Below are positions 7,302-14,430 of a DNA stretch of 15,815 nucleotides, in pieces. Under the pieces are notes generated by a model that saw only the letters and a program-made list of their open reading frames with translations, was not told where the DNA came from and ran no database searches. Location of the stretch: NCBI GenBank assembly GCA_022572105.1, contig JACZWN010000055.1, positions 1-15,815 of the forward strand, given 5' to 3'. The position numbers were made by a program, and so were the translations under genes. Position 1 is the stretch's first letter, and every line of letters starts with the position of its first letter. This DNA is from Pseudomonadota bacterium (GTDB taxonomy: Bacteria; Pseudomonadota; Alphaproteobacteria; Kiloniellales; J153).

Positions 7302-7787
7302 CTAGCCTCCCGGCCCGGCGGTGGCTTCGGCGTGGGTCTTCACGGCCCAGGCCTCCATACGCCCATATCCGGTCCAGTCGGCGTCGACGTAGGTGATGGC
7401 GCCCGTGGGACAGGCCTTGGCGCACTCGGGATCGCCGCCGCAGAGATCGCATTTGATGACCTTGCCGGTGCTCTGGTTGTAGTTGATGGTGCCGAAGGGG
7501 CAGGCGATGGTGCACACCTTGCAGCCGACGCAGGTGGCCTCGTTCACCTCCATGGCGCCGGTCGCCAGGTTCTTGGTGATCGCCTCGACCGGGCAGGCCT
7601 GCATGCACCAGGCCTCGGCGCATTGGGTGCAGGTGTAGGGGATGGCCCGCAGGCCGTGCTCGAACTCGAACACCTTGATGCGCGACTTGGCCGGGTTGAA
7701 CACGCCCTCGTGCTCGAACGAGCAGGCCATCTCGCATTGCAGACAGCTCGTGCACTTGGCCGGGTCGATCAGCAGCGATTTTTGCAT
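7302..7787 (-). CDS. aorA: Four-cluster ferredoxin subunit of aldehyde oxidoreductase (AorA-like)
   Basis: A protein of 161 residues; ATG at 7787 with GGGGAGG 5 bases upstream. Sixteen Cys fall in four sets that can each bind a [4Fe-4S] cluster: C12/C15/C18/C22, C53/C56/C61/C65, C86/C89/C92/C96 and C113/C116/C122/C126, the last three followed by Pro. This is the HycB/HybA-type polyferredoxin layout, and the length matches the 16-18 kDa AorA subunit of bacterial AORs. It should pass electrons between the tungsten subunit and the flavin subunit. It has no signal peptide or Tat motif, so it is cytoplasmic. It is the first gene of the aor operon; no clear promoter was found in the stretch before it. 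Confidence 0.93.
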   Translation of the reverse strand: MQKSLLIDPAKCTSCLQCEMACSFEHEGVFNPAKSRIKVFEFEHGLRAIPYTCTQCAEAWCMQACPVEAITKNLATGAMEVNEATCVGCKVCTIACPFGTINYNQSTGKVIKCDLCGGDPECAKACPTGAITYVDADWTGYGRMEAWAVKTHAEATAGPGG

Positions 7788-8260
7788 GGGCCTCCCCTTC
7801 CGAAGAAATAACCCACCCCAAGGCCGGACCCTGCGTCCGGAGGCAGGCCGCTGCGCCTGGGGACAACGGCCGCTACGGTACCAACGCGCCGCCGCCTAAT
7901 CGAGCAAATTCTGTCGGCCGGAAGGCTCGGACCGCGTACGCCGGCGCCCGGATACACGCCGGGATGGCGGGGGTCGCCATGCCGGCAAGCCTGCTTCGAT
8001 CAGCGCACAAGCGCGCCGGCGCGCTTTTCCAGGTAATAGGTAATCGATGAGCCGCCTCGCGCCGGCGTTGGTGATGATGTCGGCGCCGGCGGCGAGCGCC
8101 TTGGCGCCGCCATGGTTGAAGCCGTGGAGGCCGTAAATAATCATGGTTAACGCGCGTGCGCCCCGAACCGCTGCAGGATTGCGATTCGGACCGAAACTAC
8201 CATGGATCGCGGTGGAATGGGTCGCGAAAGCCCGCTCTTAAGCGGCTTCGCGCCGGATCA
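7788..8260. other. Gene-poor divergent region between the aor operon and the M23 peptidase gene
   Basis: No confident gene is present. It holds a perfect 18-bp palindrome, AAGCGCGCCGGCGCGCTT (8009-8026), flanked by a short T-run on the + strand, and a CtrA-like half-site at 8143-8150. A - strand frame at 7896-8144 (start MIIYGLHGFNHGGAKALAAG) has GC-rich codons but no ribosome site and no recognised sequence; it might be a relic. The aor promoter should lie here, but I cannot point to a convincing -35/-10 pair. Confidence 0.4.
8143..8150 (-). promoter_or_regulatory. CtrA-like half-site TTAACCAT
   Basis: ATGGTTAA on the + strand reads TTAACCAT on the - strand. It is the same octamer as at 980-987. 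It lies in the divergent gap, 114 bases before the -35 of the M23 promoter and 356 bases upstream of aorA. A single half-site is weak evidence by itself. Confidence 0.3.
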
Positions 8261-8289
8261 TTGACAGGGACTCCCCGGCCAGGGAAAAT
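8261..8289 (+). promoter_or_regulatory. Sigma70-type promoter for the M23 peptidase gene
   Basis: A perfect -35 TTGACA (8261-8266) is followed by a 17-bp spacer and the -10 hexamer GAAAAT (8284-8289), four of six matches. Transcription would start near 8296, leaving a leader of about 60 bases before the ATG at 8357. Confidence 0.6.
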
Positions 8290-8356
8290 GTCCTTATCGG
8301 GGCTGCCCGCACGGGGACGAAGCGGGCTCGTGTGCGCGGCAAGGGAGGGCCGGAGC

Positions 8357-9196
8357 ATGGGGAAGGACGCAGGTAGCGGATGCGGAACGGCCGTGCGCCG
8401 ATCCGCGATTTTGATGATATCGGTGGCGCTCGCCGCTACGGCGCTGCCGGACAGCGGCGCCCGGGCGGCCACCGCCGACCGGCCGTCGGCATCGAGCACG
8501 ATCAAGCGCATTTCGGCGCCCAAAGGCGCCGAAATCGAAGGCCTGGGCGGATCCATAAGCCACGTCACCGCGCCCGGCGACTGGCGCCAGCGCATCGACG
8601 ATCTCAAGCGCTTCAACCACACCGTGGCCTATGGGCCCAACGGCGAAATCTTGCGCGTCATCATCCTGGGGCCGAAACAGCCGCCGCCGGCGCCGCGGGC
8701 CAAACCGATTCGCGCCGCCTTCACCTTGGACACCAAGCTGCCGGATCGGGGCCCGACCCGGCTCAAGCCCGGCATGCGCCCGCTCGGCTGGCCGGTCGCG
8801 GGCACGGTGATCGGTTCCGGCTTCGGCATGCGCGAGCATCCGATCCTGGGCGGGCCGCGTCCGCACCGGGGCGTCGACCTGCCCGCGCCGTCCGGCACGC
8901 CGGTGCGCGCGGCGGCCGACGGCACCATCCGCTTCCGCGGCCGCAACGGCAATTACGGCCGCTTCATCCGCCTCGATCACGGCTTCGGGCTGGAGACCGC
9001 TTACGGCCACCTGAGGGGCTACGCCAGGGACCTGCGCCGCGGCACCCGGGTGCGCCGGGGCGAGGTCATCGGCTACGTGGGCTCGAGCGGCCTGTCGACC
9101 GGGCCGCACCTGCACTACGAGGTGCGCATGAACGGCCGGGCGGTCGATCCCCTGCCCTTCCTGCCGGCCGCGCCGCGCCTGGTGCGGGTCAGGTAA
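8357..9196 (+). CDS. Secreted M23 (LytM-type) peptidoglycan endopeptidase
   Basis: A protein of 279 residues. ATG at 8357 is preferred because GGGAGGG lies 7 bases upstream and a signal peptide follows directly (RRSAILMISVALAATALPDSGARA, cleavage near ARA-AT). The mature N-terminal part (about residues 45-150) holds a short segment, DDLKRFNHTVAYGPNGEILRVIILG, then a Pro-rich linker. The C-terminal M23 domain starts at GWPVAGTVIGSGFGMR and has the zinc ligands in HRGVD and the catalytic HLHYE, with the usual ADGTIRFRG and GYVGSSG turns. All key residues are present, so it should be an active zinc endopeptidase in the periplasm rather than an EnvC/NlpD-type activator. It converges on gspD; it could clear peptidoglycan for secretin or pilus assembly, which is inference from position. 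Confidence 0.9.
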   Translation: MGKDAGSGCGTAVRRSAILMISVALAATALPDSGARAATADRPSASSTIKRISAPKGAEIEGLGGSISHVTAPGDWRQRIDDLKRFNHTVAYGPNGEILRVIILGPKQPPPAPRAKPIRAAFTLDTKLPDRGPTRLKPGMRPLGWPVAGTVIGSGFGMREHPILGGPRPHRGVDLPAPSGTPVRAAADGTIRFRGRNGNYGRFIRLDHGFGLETAYGHLRGYARDLRRGTRVRRGEVIGYVGSSGLSTGPHLHYEVRMNGRAVDPLPFLPAAPRLVRVR

Positions 9197-9235
9197 CCCG
9201 GGCCTCGAAGCCACCGCCGGGGTTTATCGCAGGTG

Positions 9236-9251
9236 CCTTATACCAAGGAGC
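9236..9251 (+). repeat. 16-bp inverted repeat, left copy
   Basis: CCTTATACCAAGGAGC here has an exact reverse complement at 14338-14353. The two copies bracket the gspD to gspL block (9400-14228). Past one mismatch, three more bases agree (CTG). A local 5-bp hairpin, GGAGC-tctg-GCTCC (9247-9260), overlaps this copy. A 16-base match is unlikely by chance in 16 kb. Confidence 0.7.
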
Positions 9252-9399
9252 TCTGGCTCCGCATCGCCGGCTGCGACTCGCTCGTTTACATGAATGCGAG
9301 CGCCGACGGCCGGGGATTCTCGGTCCGCGACAAGGGCGGCTGCCTGAAGCGCGGCGCGCCATCGAAGTCCGAAGATTATCGATCGTTCAAGGAGCCACC

Positions 9400-11643
9400 T
9401 TACTCGGGCGCCTCGATCCGTTTCTCGAGCGGCCCGAGGGTGCTCAGGCGCCGGCGCAGCTCCTCGGTCACGGCCAGAGCCTCGCCGCGGTCGCGCACCA
9501 CGCGCGGGGTGATCAGCACCAGGAGCTCGGTCCGGCGCACGACGTTCTCCGTCGTTTTGAACAGATTGCCCAGAATTGGAATCGCCGAGAGGATCGGGAT
9601 CCCGCTCACCCCGTCCTCCTCGCGGTCGCTGATGAGCCCGCCGAGCGCGATGGTATCGCCGCTCTGCACCGCGACCGTGGTCTGGATACTGCGCTGCGAG
9701 ATGGTTGGCGAGTCGATGCCCGAGGTATCGGTCTCCTTGACGCTGCTGACCTCCTGGAGCACCTCGAGCACGACCAGGCCGCTGGCGTTGACCCGCGGGG
9801 TCACCTCCAGGATGACGCCGGTGTCGCGGAACTGGATCGTGTTTACGATGGGCGCGTTGGGGTCGGTGATCGAGACCGCGGACTGGGTCGCGATCGGCAC
9901 CTCGTCGCCGATCTGGAGGCGCGCCGTCTGATTGTCCAGCACCATGAGCTGCGGCGAGGAGATCACGCGCACGTCGGTGATCTCGGTGAGCGCGTTCAAG
10001 ACCACGCGCGCATCGCCGCTGTTGAAGAAGTAGGAGAAACCCGGGAAGGCGGAGGCGACGGCGCCGGTGGACAGGGTGCTGAAGGTGACGCTGCTGTCGC
10101 CCTTGTCGAAGAACCACTGAAGCCCGTACTTCAGCGTATCGTTGAGCGTGACCTCGGCGATGGTCACCTCGATGAGCACCTGGAGCGGCGTGATGTCGAG
10201 GCGCTTCAGCGTCGCTTCGATCATGCGGTACTCGGCCGAGGTGGCCAGGATCACGAGCGCGTTGTTCTTTTCATCGGCGACGATGCGGATGTTGCCGCTC
10301 TCCTGGATCGTCGCGATCGAACCCAGGTCGTTGCGCCGCCCTCCCGCAGGGCGCGCCGCGCTCACCGTCTCGACGGACGCGGGTGGCGCGGCCTGGCCTT
10401 GGTCCGCCGCGGCCTGCGCCGGTCGCGGCGCCGGCTCGCTCGGCGCGATCGAGACCGGGCTCAGGCCCGGCGCGAGTTCTGGAGGCGCCGCCCTGCGCGG
10501 CTCGGAGATCTCGGTCTCGAAGATGCGGGTCAGGACCTCGGCGAGGTCGGCGGCGCGGCTGTTCTGCACGTGATAGACGAAGATGCGCCGCCCGGTGCCC
10601 TCGGCGCCGCGGTCGAGCCGGTCGATCCAGGTCTCGGCCCGCTCCAGGTAGGCCGGCTGCGACGAGATCACGAGCACGGCGTTGAGGCGCTCGATGGGCA
10701 CGAAACGGATGACGCCGGCGAGCGGGCTGTCGCCCTCGAGGAAGACCGTCTCCAGGTCGGCGACCAGGCTCTTGGCGTCGGCGACCTGGACCGGGAACAG
10801 GGCGAACGACATCCCGGCCATCCAGTCGACGTCGAAGACCGTCACCATGTCCAAGAGGTCGGCCGCCTCGGTCCCGGTGCCGGCGAAGATGAGCAGGTTG
10901 CGCGCCGCGTCCACGCGCAGCACCCGGCCCGGCCCGACGAAGGGCTTGAGGATGTCGGCCATCGCTTGGGCGGCGGCGAAGCGGAGCGGGATCACGTGGA
11001 TGGCGAAACCGCGCGCCAGGTCCGCGCGCGTGGGCGCGAACACGGGGGTGGTCAGCGAGGTCGCCGCCTGCTGCAGGGTGACCACCTTGTAGATGCCGTC
11101 ATCGAGCGTCAGCGCGGCGCCGTTCATGGCCAGGATGTTCTCGAGCGCCGGAATGACCGCCGCGCGCGGGATCGGGCGGCTGGTGCGCGCGGTCACCTGG
11201 CCCTGGACCTTCGGGTCGATGATATAGCTGACGCCCAGCGTCTCGCCGAGCACGACGTCCACGACCTCGCGGATATCGGCGTTGGCGAAGTTGAGGGTGA
11301 CCCGGCCGTCGCTCTCGATCGCGACGTCGGACGCGCGGCGCGCCGGACGGCGGGCCAGCACGCCGGTGCCACGATAGATTTCCGGCGCCACGAGCGCGCC
11401 GGCGTTAGAGCTGAGGGGCGAGAGGTCGTCCAGCGCACCGGCCGTCGCCGGCGCCTCGGCGGCCTGTGCCTCGGGCGCGGCCGACGGCTCGTCGGAGCGC
11501 GCCGCGACCTCGGGCGCGACCTCCGACGGCTGGTCCAGCGAGACCGTCTCGCAGCCGGCCAAAAGCGCCACCAGGAGCGTCCCGGCAAAGCCGAGACCGA
11601 TCCTGCACGCCCATGAGCCGGAAGGCGCCTCCTCTCGTCGCAC
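9400..11643 (-). CDS. gspD: Type II secretion outer-membrane secretin GspD
   Basis: A protein of 747 residues from the GTG at 11643, which has GGGGAG 10 bases upstream; an in-frame ATG at 11688 would add 15 residues but has no spaced ribosome site. The signal ends in a lipobox (LLAGC, Cys31), so this secretin is a lipoprotein that may not need a separate pilotin. Domains in order: a Pro/Ala-rich stretch, N0 (about 112-190, VTLNFANADIREVVDVVLGE), N1 (215-275), N2 (285-345), N3 (from 352) carrying a roughly 60-residue Pro/Ala-rich insert, and the secretin core (488-715) with VISSPQLMVLDNQTARLQIGDEVPI and GIPILSAIPILGNLF. It is the channel for folded exoproteins. It is separated from the GspC/N-like gene by about 300 bases with its own promoter candidate. 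The convergent M23 gene lies downstream. Confidence 0.95.
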   Translation of the reverse strand: MRREEAPSGSWACRIGLGFAGTLLVALLAGCETVSLDQPSEVAPEVAARSDEPSAAPEAQAAEAPATAGALDDLSPLSSNAGALVAPEIYRGTGVLARRPARRASDVAIESDGRVTLNFANADIREVVDVVLGETLGVSYIIDPKVQGQVTARTSRPIPRAAVIPALENILAMNGAALTLDDGIYKVVTLQQAATSLTTPVFAPTRADLARGFAIHVIPLRFAAAQAMADILKPFVGPGRVLRVDAARNLLIFAGTGTEAADLLDMVTVFDVDWMAGMSFALFPVQVADAKSLVADLETVFLEGDSPLAGVIRFVPIERLNAVLVISSQPAYLERAETWIDRLDRGAEGTGRRIFVYHVQNSRAADLAEVLTRIFETEISEPRRAAPPELAPGLSPVSIAPSEPAPRPAQAAADQGQAAPPASVETVSAARPAGGRRNDLGSIATIQESGNIRIVADEKNNALVILATSAEYRMIEATLKRLDITPLQVLIEVTIAEVTLNDTLKYGLQWFFDKGDSSVTFSTLSTGAVASAFPGFSYFFNSGDARVVLNALTEITDVRVISSPQLMVLDNQTARLQIGDEVPIATQSAVSITDPNAPIVNTIQFRDTGVILEVTPRVNASGLVVLEVLQEVSSVKETDTSGIDSPTISQRSIQTTVAVQSGDTIALGGLISDREEDGVSGIPILSAIPILGNLFKTTENVVRRTELLVLITPRVVRDRGEALAVTEELRRRLSTLGPLEKRIEAPE

Positions 11644-11941
11644 CCTTGAAGTTCTCCCCAGTACCCAGAGCCCAGTGCCCGGCGGCATCCTTTGCGATGC
11701 CGAAATTTCCCCGCACCGTCCAAGGTGAGATTCAAATCTCTAACAAGACAAAATGCAAGAGTTAAAAGAACGTAGGTGGAATTGGTCAACCGAGCTTTGA
11801 AGGCGACGAGGCCTTCCGGCCGCGAGTCTTGCGCCGATCATAGATCGCGGCAAGCTTCGTCTTCGACGGGTCTTTCGCAACCTACCGCGCTTAAAACCTA
11901 GGCGATCGAATTTTTGAGCCGCGGCCCGGCACTCATTAATT
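11644..11941. other. AT-richer leader region of gspD
   Basis: No gene is seen between the GspC/N-like stop and the gspD start. The region is less GC-rich than its flanks and holds the gspD promoter candidate (11761-11789) and a leader of about 110 bases. No terminator for the upstream genes is obvious, so read-through into gspD is possible. Confidence 0.45.
11761..11789 (-). promoter_or_regulatory. Sigma70-type promoter candidate for gspD
   Basis: Read on the - strand: -35 TTGACC (11789-11784, five of six matches), a 17-bp spacer, then -10 TTTAAC (11766-11761, four of six). The start of RNA would be near 11754, about 110 bases before the GTG of gspD. This gives gspD a promoter separate from gspL-gspM-gspC/N. 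Confidence 0.5.
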
Positions 11942-12541
11942 TTATTCCCGCGTCTGGGGCTGGGTCCGGTTCTGGTTCTGGTTCAGGGGCGGCGCCTCCC
12001 TGGTCTTGCGTTGCCTGCGCCGCGGCTTCTGAACCGGCGGCGGCTCGTCATAGGTCAGCTCGATGCGCTCCTCGATGTCGCCGCGCTGGAAGGTGAGCCG
12101 ATCGGGCTCGATCGTTTCCAGGGTCCAGCCCTGGAAGCTGTCGCCCTCGCTCAAGCGCACGAACCGGGACTCGCCCTTGGGCTTGATGATGGCGATCTGC
12201 TCTTCGGACGAAATGATGATCCCGACCACGGTGACCTCGAGCTCGGGTTCCGCGCTCTCGATCGTCACCGTGCCTTCGGCGGGCGGCCGGCGCGTCGGGG
12301 AAAATAGCGGCCGTTCGAGGATGGCGGAGAAACTCTCGGCCGGCGCCATGACGAAGCTCGGCTCGGCCGGAAGGTCCGGGAGCGGCGCCGCCTGGCCGCC
12401 GGCCACCTCGACCGGCACCGGCGCCCCCAGCTGAATCTCCCGCCCCAGCCGAATCTCCCGATAGACGGTCCAGGCCAAGGCGGCGCAGACCCCCAGCATA
12501 AGGGCCGGCGCGAGCCATCCCGATCCGCGGCGCGCGATCAT
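11942..12541 (-). CDS. GspC/GspN-like inner-membrane T2SS protein (HR domain only)
   Basis: A protein of 199 residues with a short cytoplasmic start, one membrane helix (about 9-27, GWLAPALMLGVCAALAWTV) and a periplasmic part. Residues 76-82 (ERPLFSP) and 100-163 (LEVTVVGIIISSEEQIAIIKP through SEGDSFQGWTLETIEPDRLTF to EERIEL) match the homology-region (HR) fold of GspC, which docks to the N0 domain of the secretin. There is no PDZ or coiled-coil end. Instead it finishes with a basic, then Gln/Asn/Pro-rich tail (QKPRRRQRKT to the end). In alphaproteobacterial clusters such proteins are often labelled GspN; I keep the name open. Its ATG overlaps the gspM stop in ATGA (12538-12541), so it is translated with gspM. 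Confidence 0.75.
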   Translation of the reverse strand: MIARRGSGWLAPALMLGVCAALAWTVYREIRLGREIQLGAPVPVEVAGGQAAPLPDLPAEPSFVMAPAESFSAILERPLFSPTRRPPAEGTVTIESAEPELEVTVVGIIISSEEQIAIIKPKGESRFVRLSEGDSFQGWTLETIEPDRLTFQRGDIEERIELTYDEPPPVQKPRRRQRKTREAPPLNQNQNRTQPQTRE

Positions 12542-13116
12542 CCCGCCTCCGGCCGCAGATACCCGGAGAGATCGAGGCGGACGAGCAGCGTCGGGTCCAT
12601 ATCGACCGGCCGGTTGCGCCGCCGCCGGGCGCGCCGGTTGCTGACCTCCAGGTTGTCGACAAAGAGAAAGGTGCGACCGGCCTCGAGCGCGTAAAGGACC
12701 TTGACCAACTGGGTTACGGTCGCGGTCATCTGGACCCGGACGCCGACGCGGCGGAACTCGCCGTCGGTCTTGACCGGCAGGATTTGGATGCTGCGCAGCC
12801 GGCCGCCGCCGGCCTCGACCGTCTTGTTGACCAGCTCCTGCAGATCGGCGCCGGCCAGCGCGTCGGTGCCGCCGCCCAGATAAATGCCGATCTCGGACTG
12901 CCGCGCCGTCAATTCGTCCAGGCGGGCCTGGAGCGCCGGGCGCGCGGCCGCGATGCGCCGGTAGCGGTCGAGCAGGTCACGGGCCTGGGAAATCGCCTGC
13001 TCGGTCTCGCCATAGCTTGCGGCCAGCGGCGCCAGCGCGAAGGCGTAGAGGCCGACCAGCACGCCGAGCGAGAGCGCGATCGCGGCAAAACGGCTGATCC
13101 GGGGTGACAACCTCAT
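12538..13116 (-). CDS. gspM: Type II secretion inner-membrane protein GspM (short subtype)
   Basis: A protein of 192 residues with one N-terminal membrane helix (about 10-30, FAAIALSLGVLVGLYAFALAPL), a periplasmic coiled coil (about 36-80, rich in Gln/Arg/Leu heptads) and a ferredoxin-like domain (LVNKTVEAGGGRLRSIQILPV, RVQMTATVTQLVKVLYALEAGRTFLFVDNLEV). This is the GspM subtype-b pattern, also like PilO. GspM pairs with GspL on the inner-membrane platform. The start ATG overlaps the gspL stop by 4 bases (ATGA, 13113-13116), and the next gene overlaps in the same way, so the three proteins are made together. A basic patch, RRARRRRNR, follows the last strand. Confidence 0.88.
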   Translation of the reverse strand: MRLSPRISRFAAIALSLGVLVGLYAFALAPLAASYGETEQAISQARDLLDRYRRIAAARPALQARLDELTARQSEIGIYLGGGTDALAGADLQELVNKTVEAGGGRLRSIQILPVKTDGEFRRVGVRVQMTATVTQLVKVLYALEAGRTFLFVDNLEVSNRRARRRRNRPVDMDPTLLVRLDLSGYLRPEAG

Positions 13117-14228
13117 GGCTTATACCATCCGCTAAGTACGGCCGTCAGGTTGAAGCGCTCGAGCCCGATCTTCCGGTCCATGGTGACCGGCGAGCTGAAC
13201 CGCACCTCGCTCAGCATCTCCGACCGCTCGAGAAGTCCGATCAACGACGACGGCTTGGCCGAGTAGCCGGAGAGCGTAAGGCGCCCATCGCGCAGGCCGA
13301 ACTTCAGCACCCAGGTATGGTCGGGCAATACACGAGTCACCTCGTCGAGCAACTCGGTGATGCCGTGTTCGTCGCGTTTGCGCTCGACGACGAAGCGGCT
13401 GCGCTCCAGTATCTTCTCGATCTGCGTCTTCAAGCCGTCCGCCTGGATGGCCTCGGCCCGGACCTGGGCGAGCCGCGCCTCGAGCACGGCCAGCACTTCC
13501 CAGTCGTGCTTCAGCGGCAGATACAGCGCGGCCGCCAGCAGAACCAAGGCCAACACCGCCAACTTCGCCGCCAGCCGCCGGCCGAACCCGGTCCGGGGCC
13601 GGGCCGCGCCCGGCGGCAGCAGATTGAAGGGCCGGGCCCCGTCGTCCGGCTCGTCGCCGGCGGCCAGTTGATCGGGCGCGATCCCCCAGGAGGTGGCAAG
13701 CTGCACGGCCTGATCGGCGACCGTCCTGGGAATCACCACGAGGTCGACCTTGATCCGCTTGCGCTCGGGGTCGCTACCCTCGAGACGGTAATCGAAATAG
13801 ACCTCCTCGGCCTTGAACGGGGTGTGCCGGTCCATCTCGAAGCCGAGCACCTCGCGCAGGTTCTCGGCCGCCGCCGACGGCAGGTCGACCAGGCGGCGCA
13901 GCACCTTCTCACGCGGCACCCGCAGGATCACCTCGGCCGCGCCCAGGCCCGCCTCGCGCAGAATGCGCGCGACCGCTTCGCGCTGGCCGGCGTCGCGCTG
14001 GCCGGCCAGATCGGCGGAGGAAATCGAGATCTCGCCGAGCGGCTGCGACTCCCGCCCCTTTTCGTAGGTGAAGGCCGCAGCCGCCTCGGAAACCTCGATC
14101 ACCAGCCGCTGGCGCGTCCGCCCGAAGCGCTCGCGCAGCCGCACGGGCAGGCAGGCGGCCATTTCGCGCCCCCACCAACGGAAGAAGCCGGAAACGCCCT
14201 GAGTGATCGGGGTCGGAAGAATCGCCAT
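13113..14228 (-). CDS. gspL: Type II secretion inner-membrane protein GspL (PilM-PilN type)
   Basis: A protein of 371 residues. Residues about 40-205 form a short PilM-like actin fold domain in the cytoplasm (RQRLVIEVSEAAAAFTYEKG, VILRVPREKVLRRLVDLPSA, VLGFEMDRHTPFKAEEVYFDY). A membrane helix follows at 219-239 (LAAKLAVLALVLLAAALYLPL), then a coiled coil and a PilN-like ferredoxin domain (LDEVTRVLPDHTWVLKFGLRDGRLTLSGYSAK). GspL recruits the ATPase GspE to the platform and pairs with GspM. It is first in the transcript gspL-gspM-gspC/N-like. The ATG at 14228 has only a weak GAAG before it. GspE and GspF are not nearby. Confidence 0.9.
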   Translation of the reverse strand: MAILPTPITQGVSGFFRWWGREMAACLPVRLRERFGRTRQRLVIEVSEAAAAFTYEKGRESQPLGEISISSADLAGQRDAGQREAVARILREAGLGAAEVILRVPREKVLRRLVDLPSAAAENLREVLGFEMDRHTPFKAEEVYFDYRLEGSDPERKRIKVDLVVIPRTVADQAVQLATSWGIAPDQLAAGDEPDDGARPFNLLPPGAARPRTGFGRRLAAKLAVLALVLLAAALYLPLKHDWEVLAVLEARLAQVRAEAIQADGLKTQIEKILERSRFVVERKRDEHGITELLDEVTRVLPDHTWVLKFGLRDGRLTLSGYSAKPSSLIGLLERSEMLSEVRFSSPVTMDRKIGLERFNLTAVLSGWYKP

Positions 14229-14337
14229 CGCTTCAAGGTGGTCTGCAAGAGGTCGCTTATCCTACACCCGCCGCCTCTGGGCAAGATTAATACCGGGTGG
14301 CGGCCCGCGCGCCCGATCTCTATGGGTCATTATCAGC

Positions 14338-14353
14338 GCTCCTTGGTATAAGG
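14338..14353 (-). repeat. 16-bp inverted repeat, right copy
   Basis: GCTCCTTGGTATAAGG is the exact reverse complement of 9236-9251. It sits in the divergent gap between gspL and the REC-PilZ gene, about 110 bases upstream of gspL. Confidence 0.7.
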
Positions 14354-14393
14354 TTCGTATTTGTTAACAATTTTGGCCCATGATCCCCGATAG

Positions 14394-14408
14394 TTACCGG
14401 CCGGTTAA
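14394..14408 (+). promoter_or_regulatory. CtrA-box-like site before the REC-PilZ gene
   Basis: TTAC-N7-TTAA matches the CtrA full-site form TTAA-N7-TTAA with one mismatch, 23 bases before the ATG at 14431, and its centre is the palindrome ACCGGCCGGT. A further near half-site, TTAACAAT, lies at 14364-14371. A -10-like GATAGT (14389-14394) abuts it. The gene controlled encodes a CtrA-like receiver itself. Binding is inferred. Confidence 0.45.
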
Positions 14409-14430
14409 GGTTTGATTCCGGGAAATTCCC

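Noticed and set aside
4511..7396. Open frame of 961 codons on the + strand
   Set aside because: It lies opposite aorB and aorC, is made of Arg/Gly/Ala/His-rich sequence with no recognisable domain, and is the usual antisense artefact of high-GC genes.
7896..8144. Possible 82-residue protein on the - strand (MIIYGLHGFNHGG...)
   Set aside because: No Shine-Dalgarno sequence, no known family, and the second half turns Arg/Pro-rich like non-coding high-GC DNA; at most a relic.
9233..9931. Open frame starting MPYTKELWLRIAGC on the + strand
   Set aside because: It begins in the 16-bp repeat and runs antisense into gspD, with no ribosome site.
8380..11616. Open frame of 1078 codons on the + strand
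   Set aside because: It overlaps the M23 gene in another frame and runs opposite gspD; its composition is typical of a shadow frame.
13104..14351. Open frame of 415 codons on the + strand opposite gspL
   Set aside because: No domain and no ribosome site; gspL on the other strand is well supported and joined to gspM by an overlap.
14417..14430. Ribosome site of the REC-PilZ gene hidden in a GGGAA-A-TTCCC hairpin
   Set aside because: The loop would be one to three bases with a stem of four, too weak to be a likely switch.
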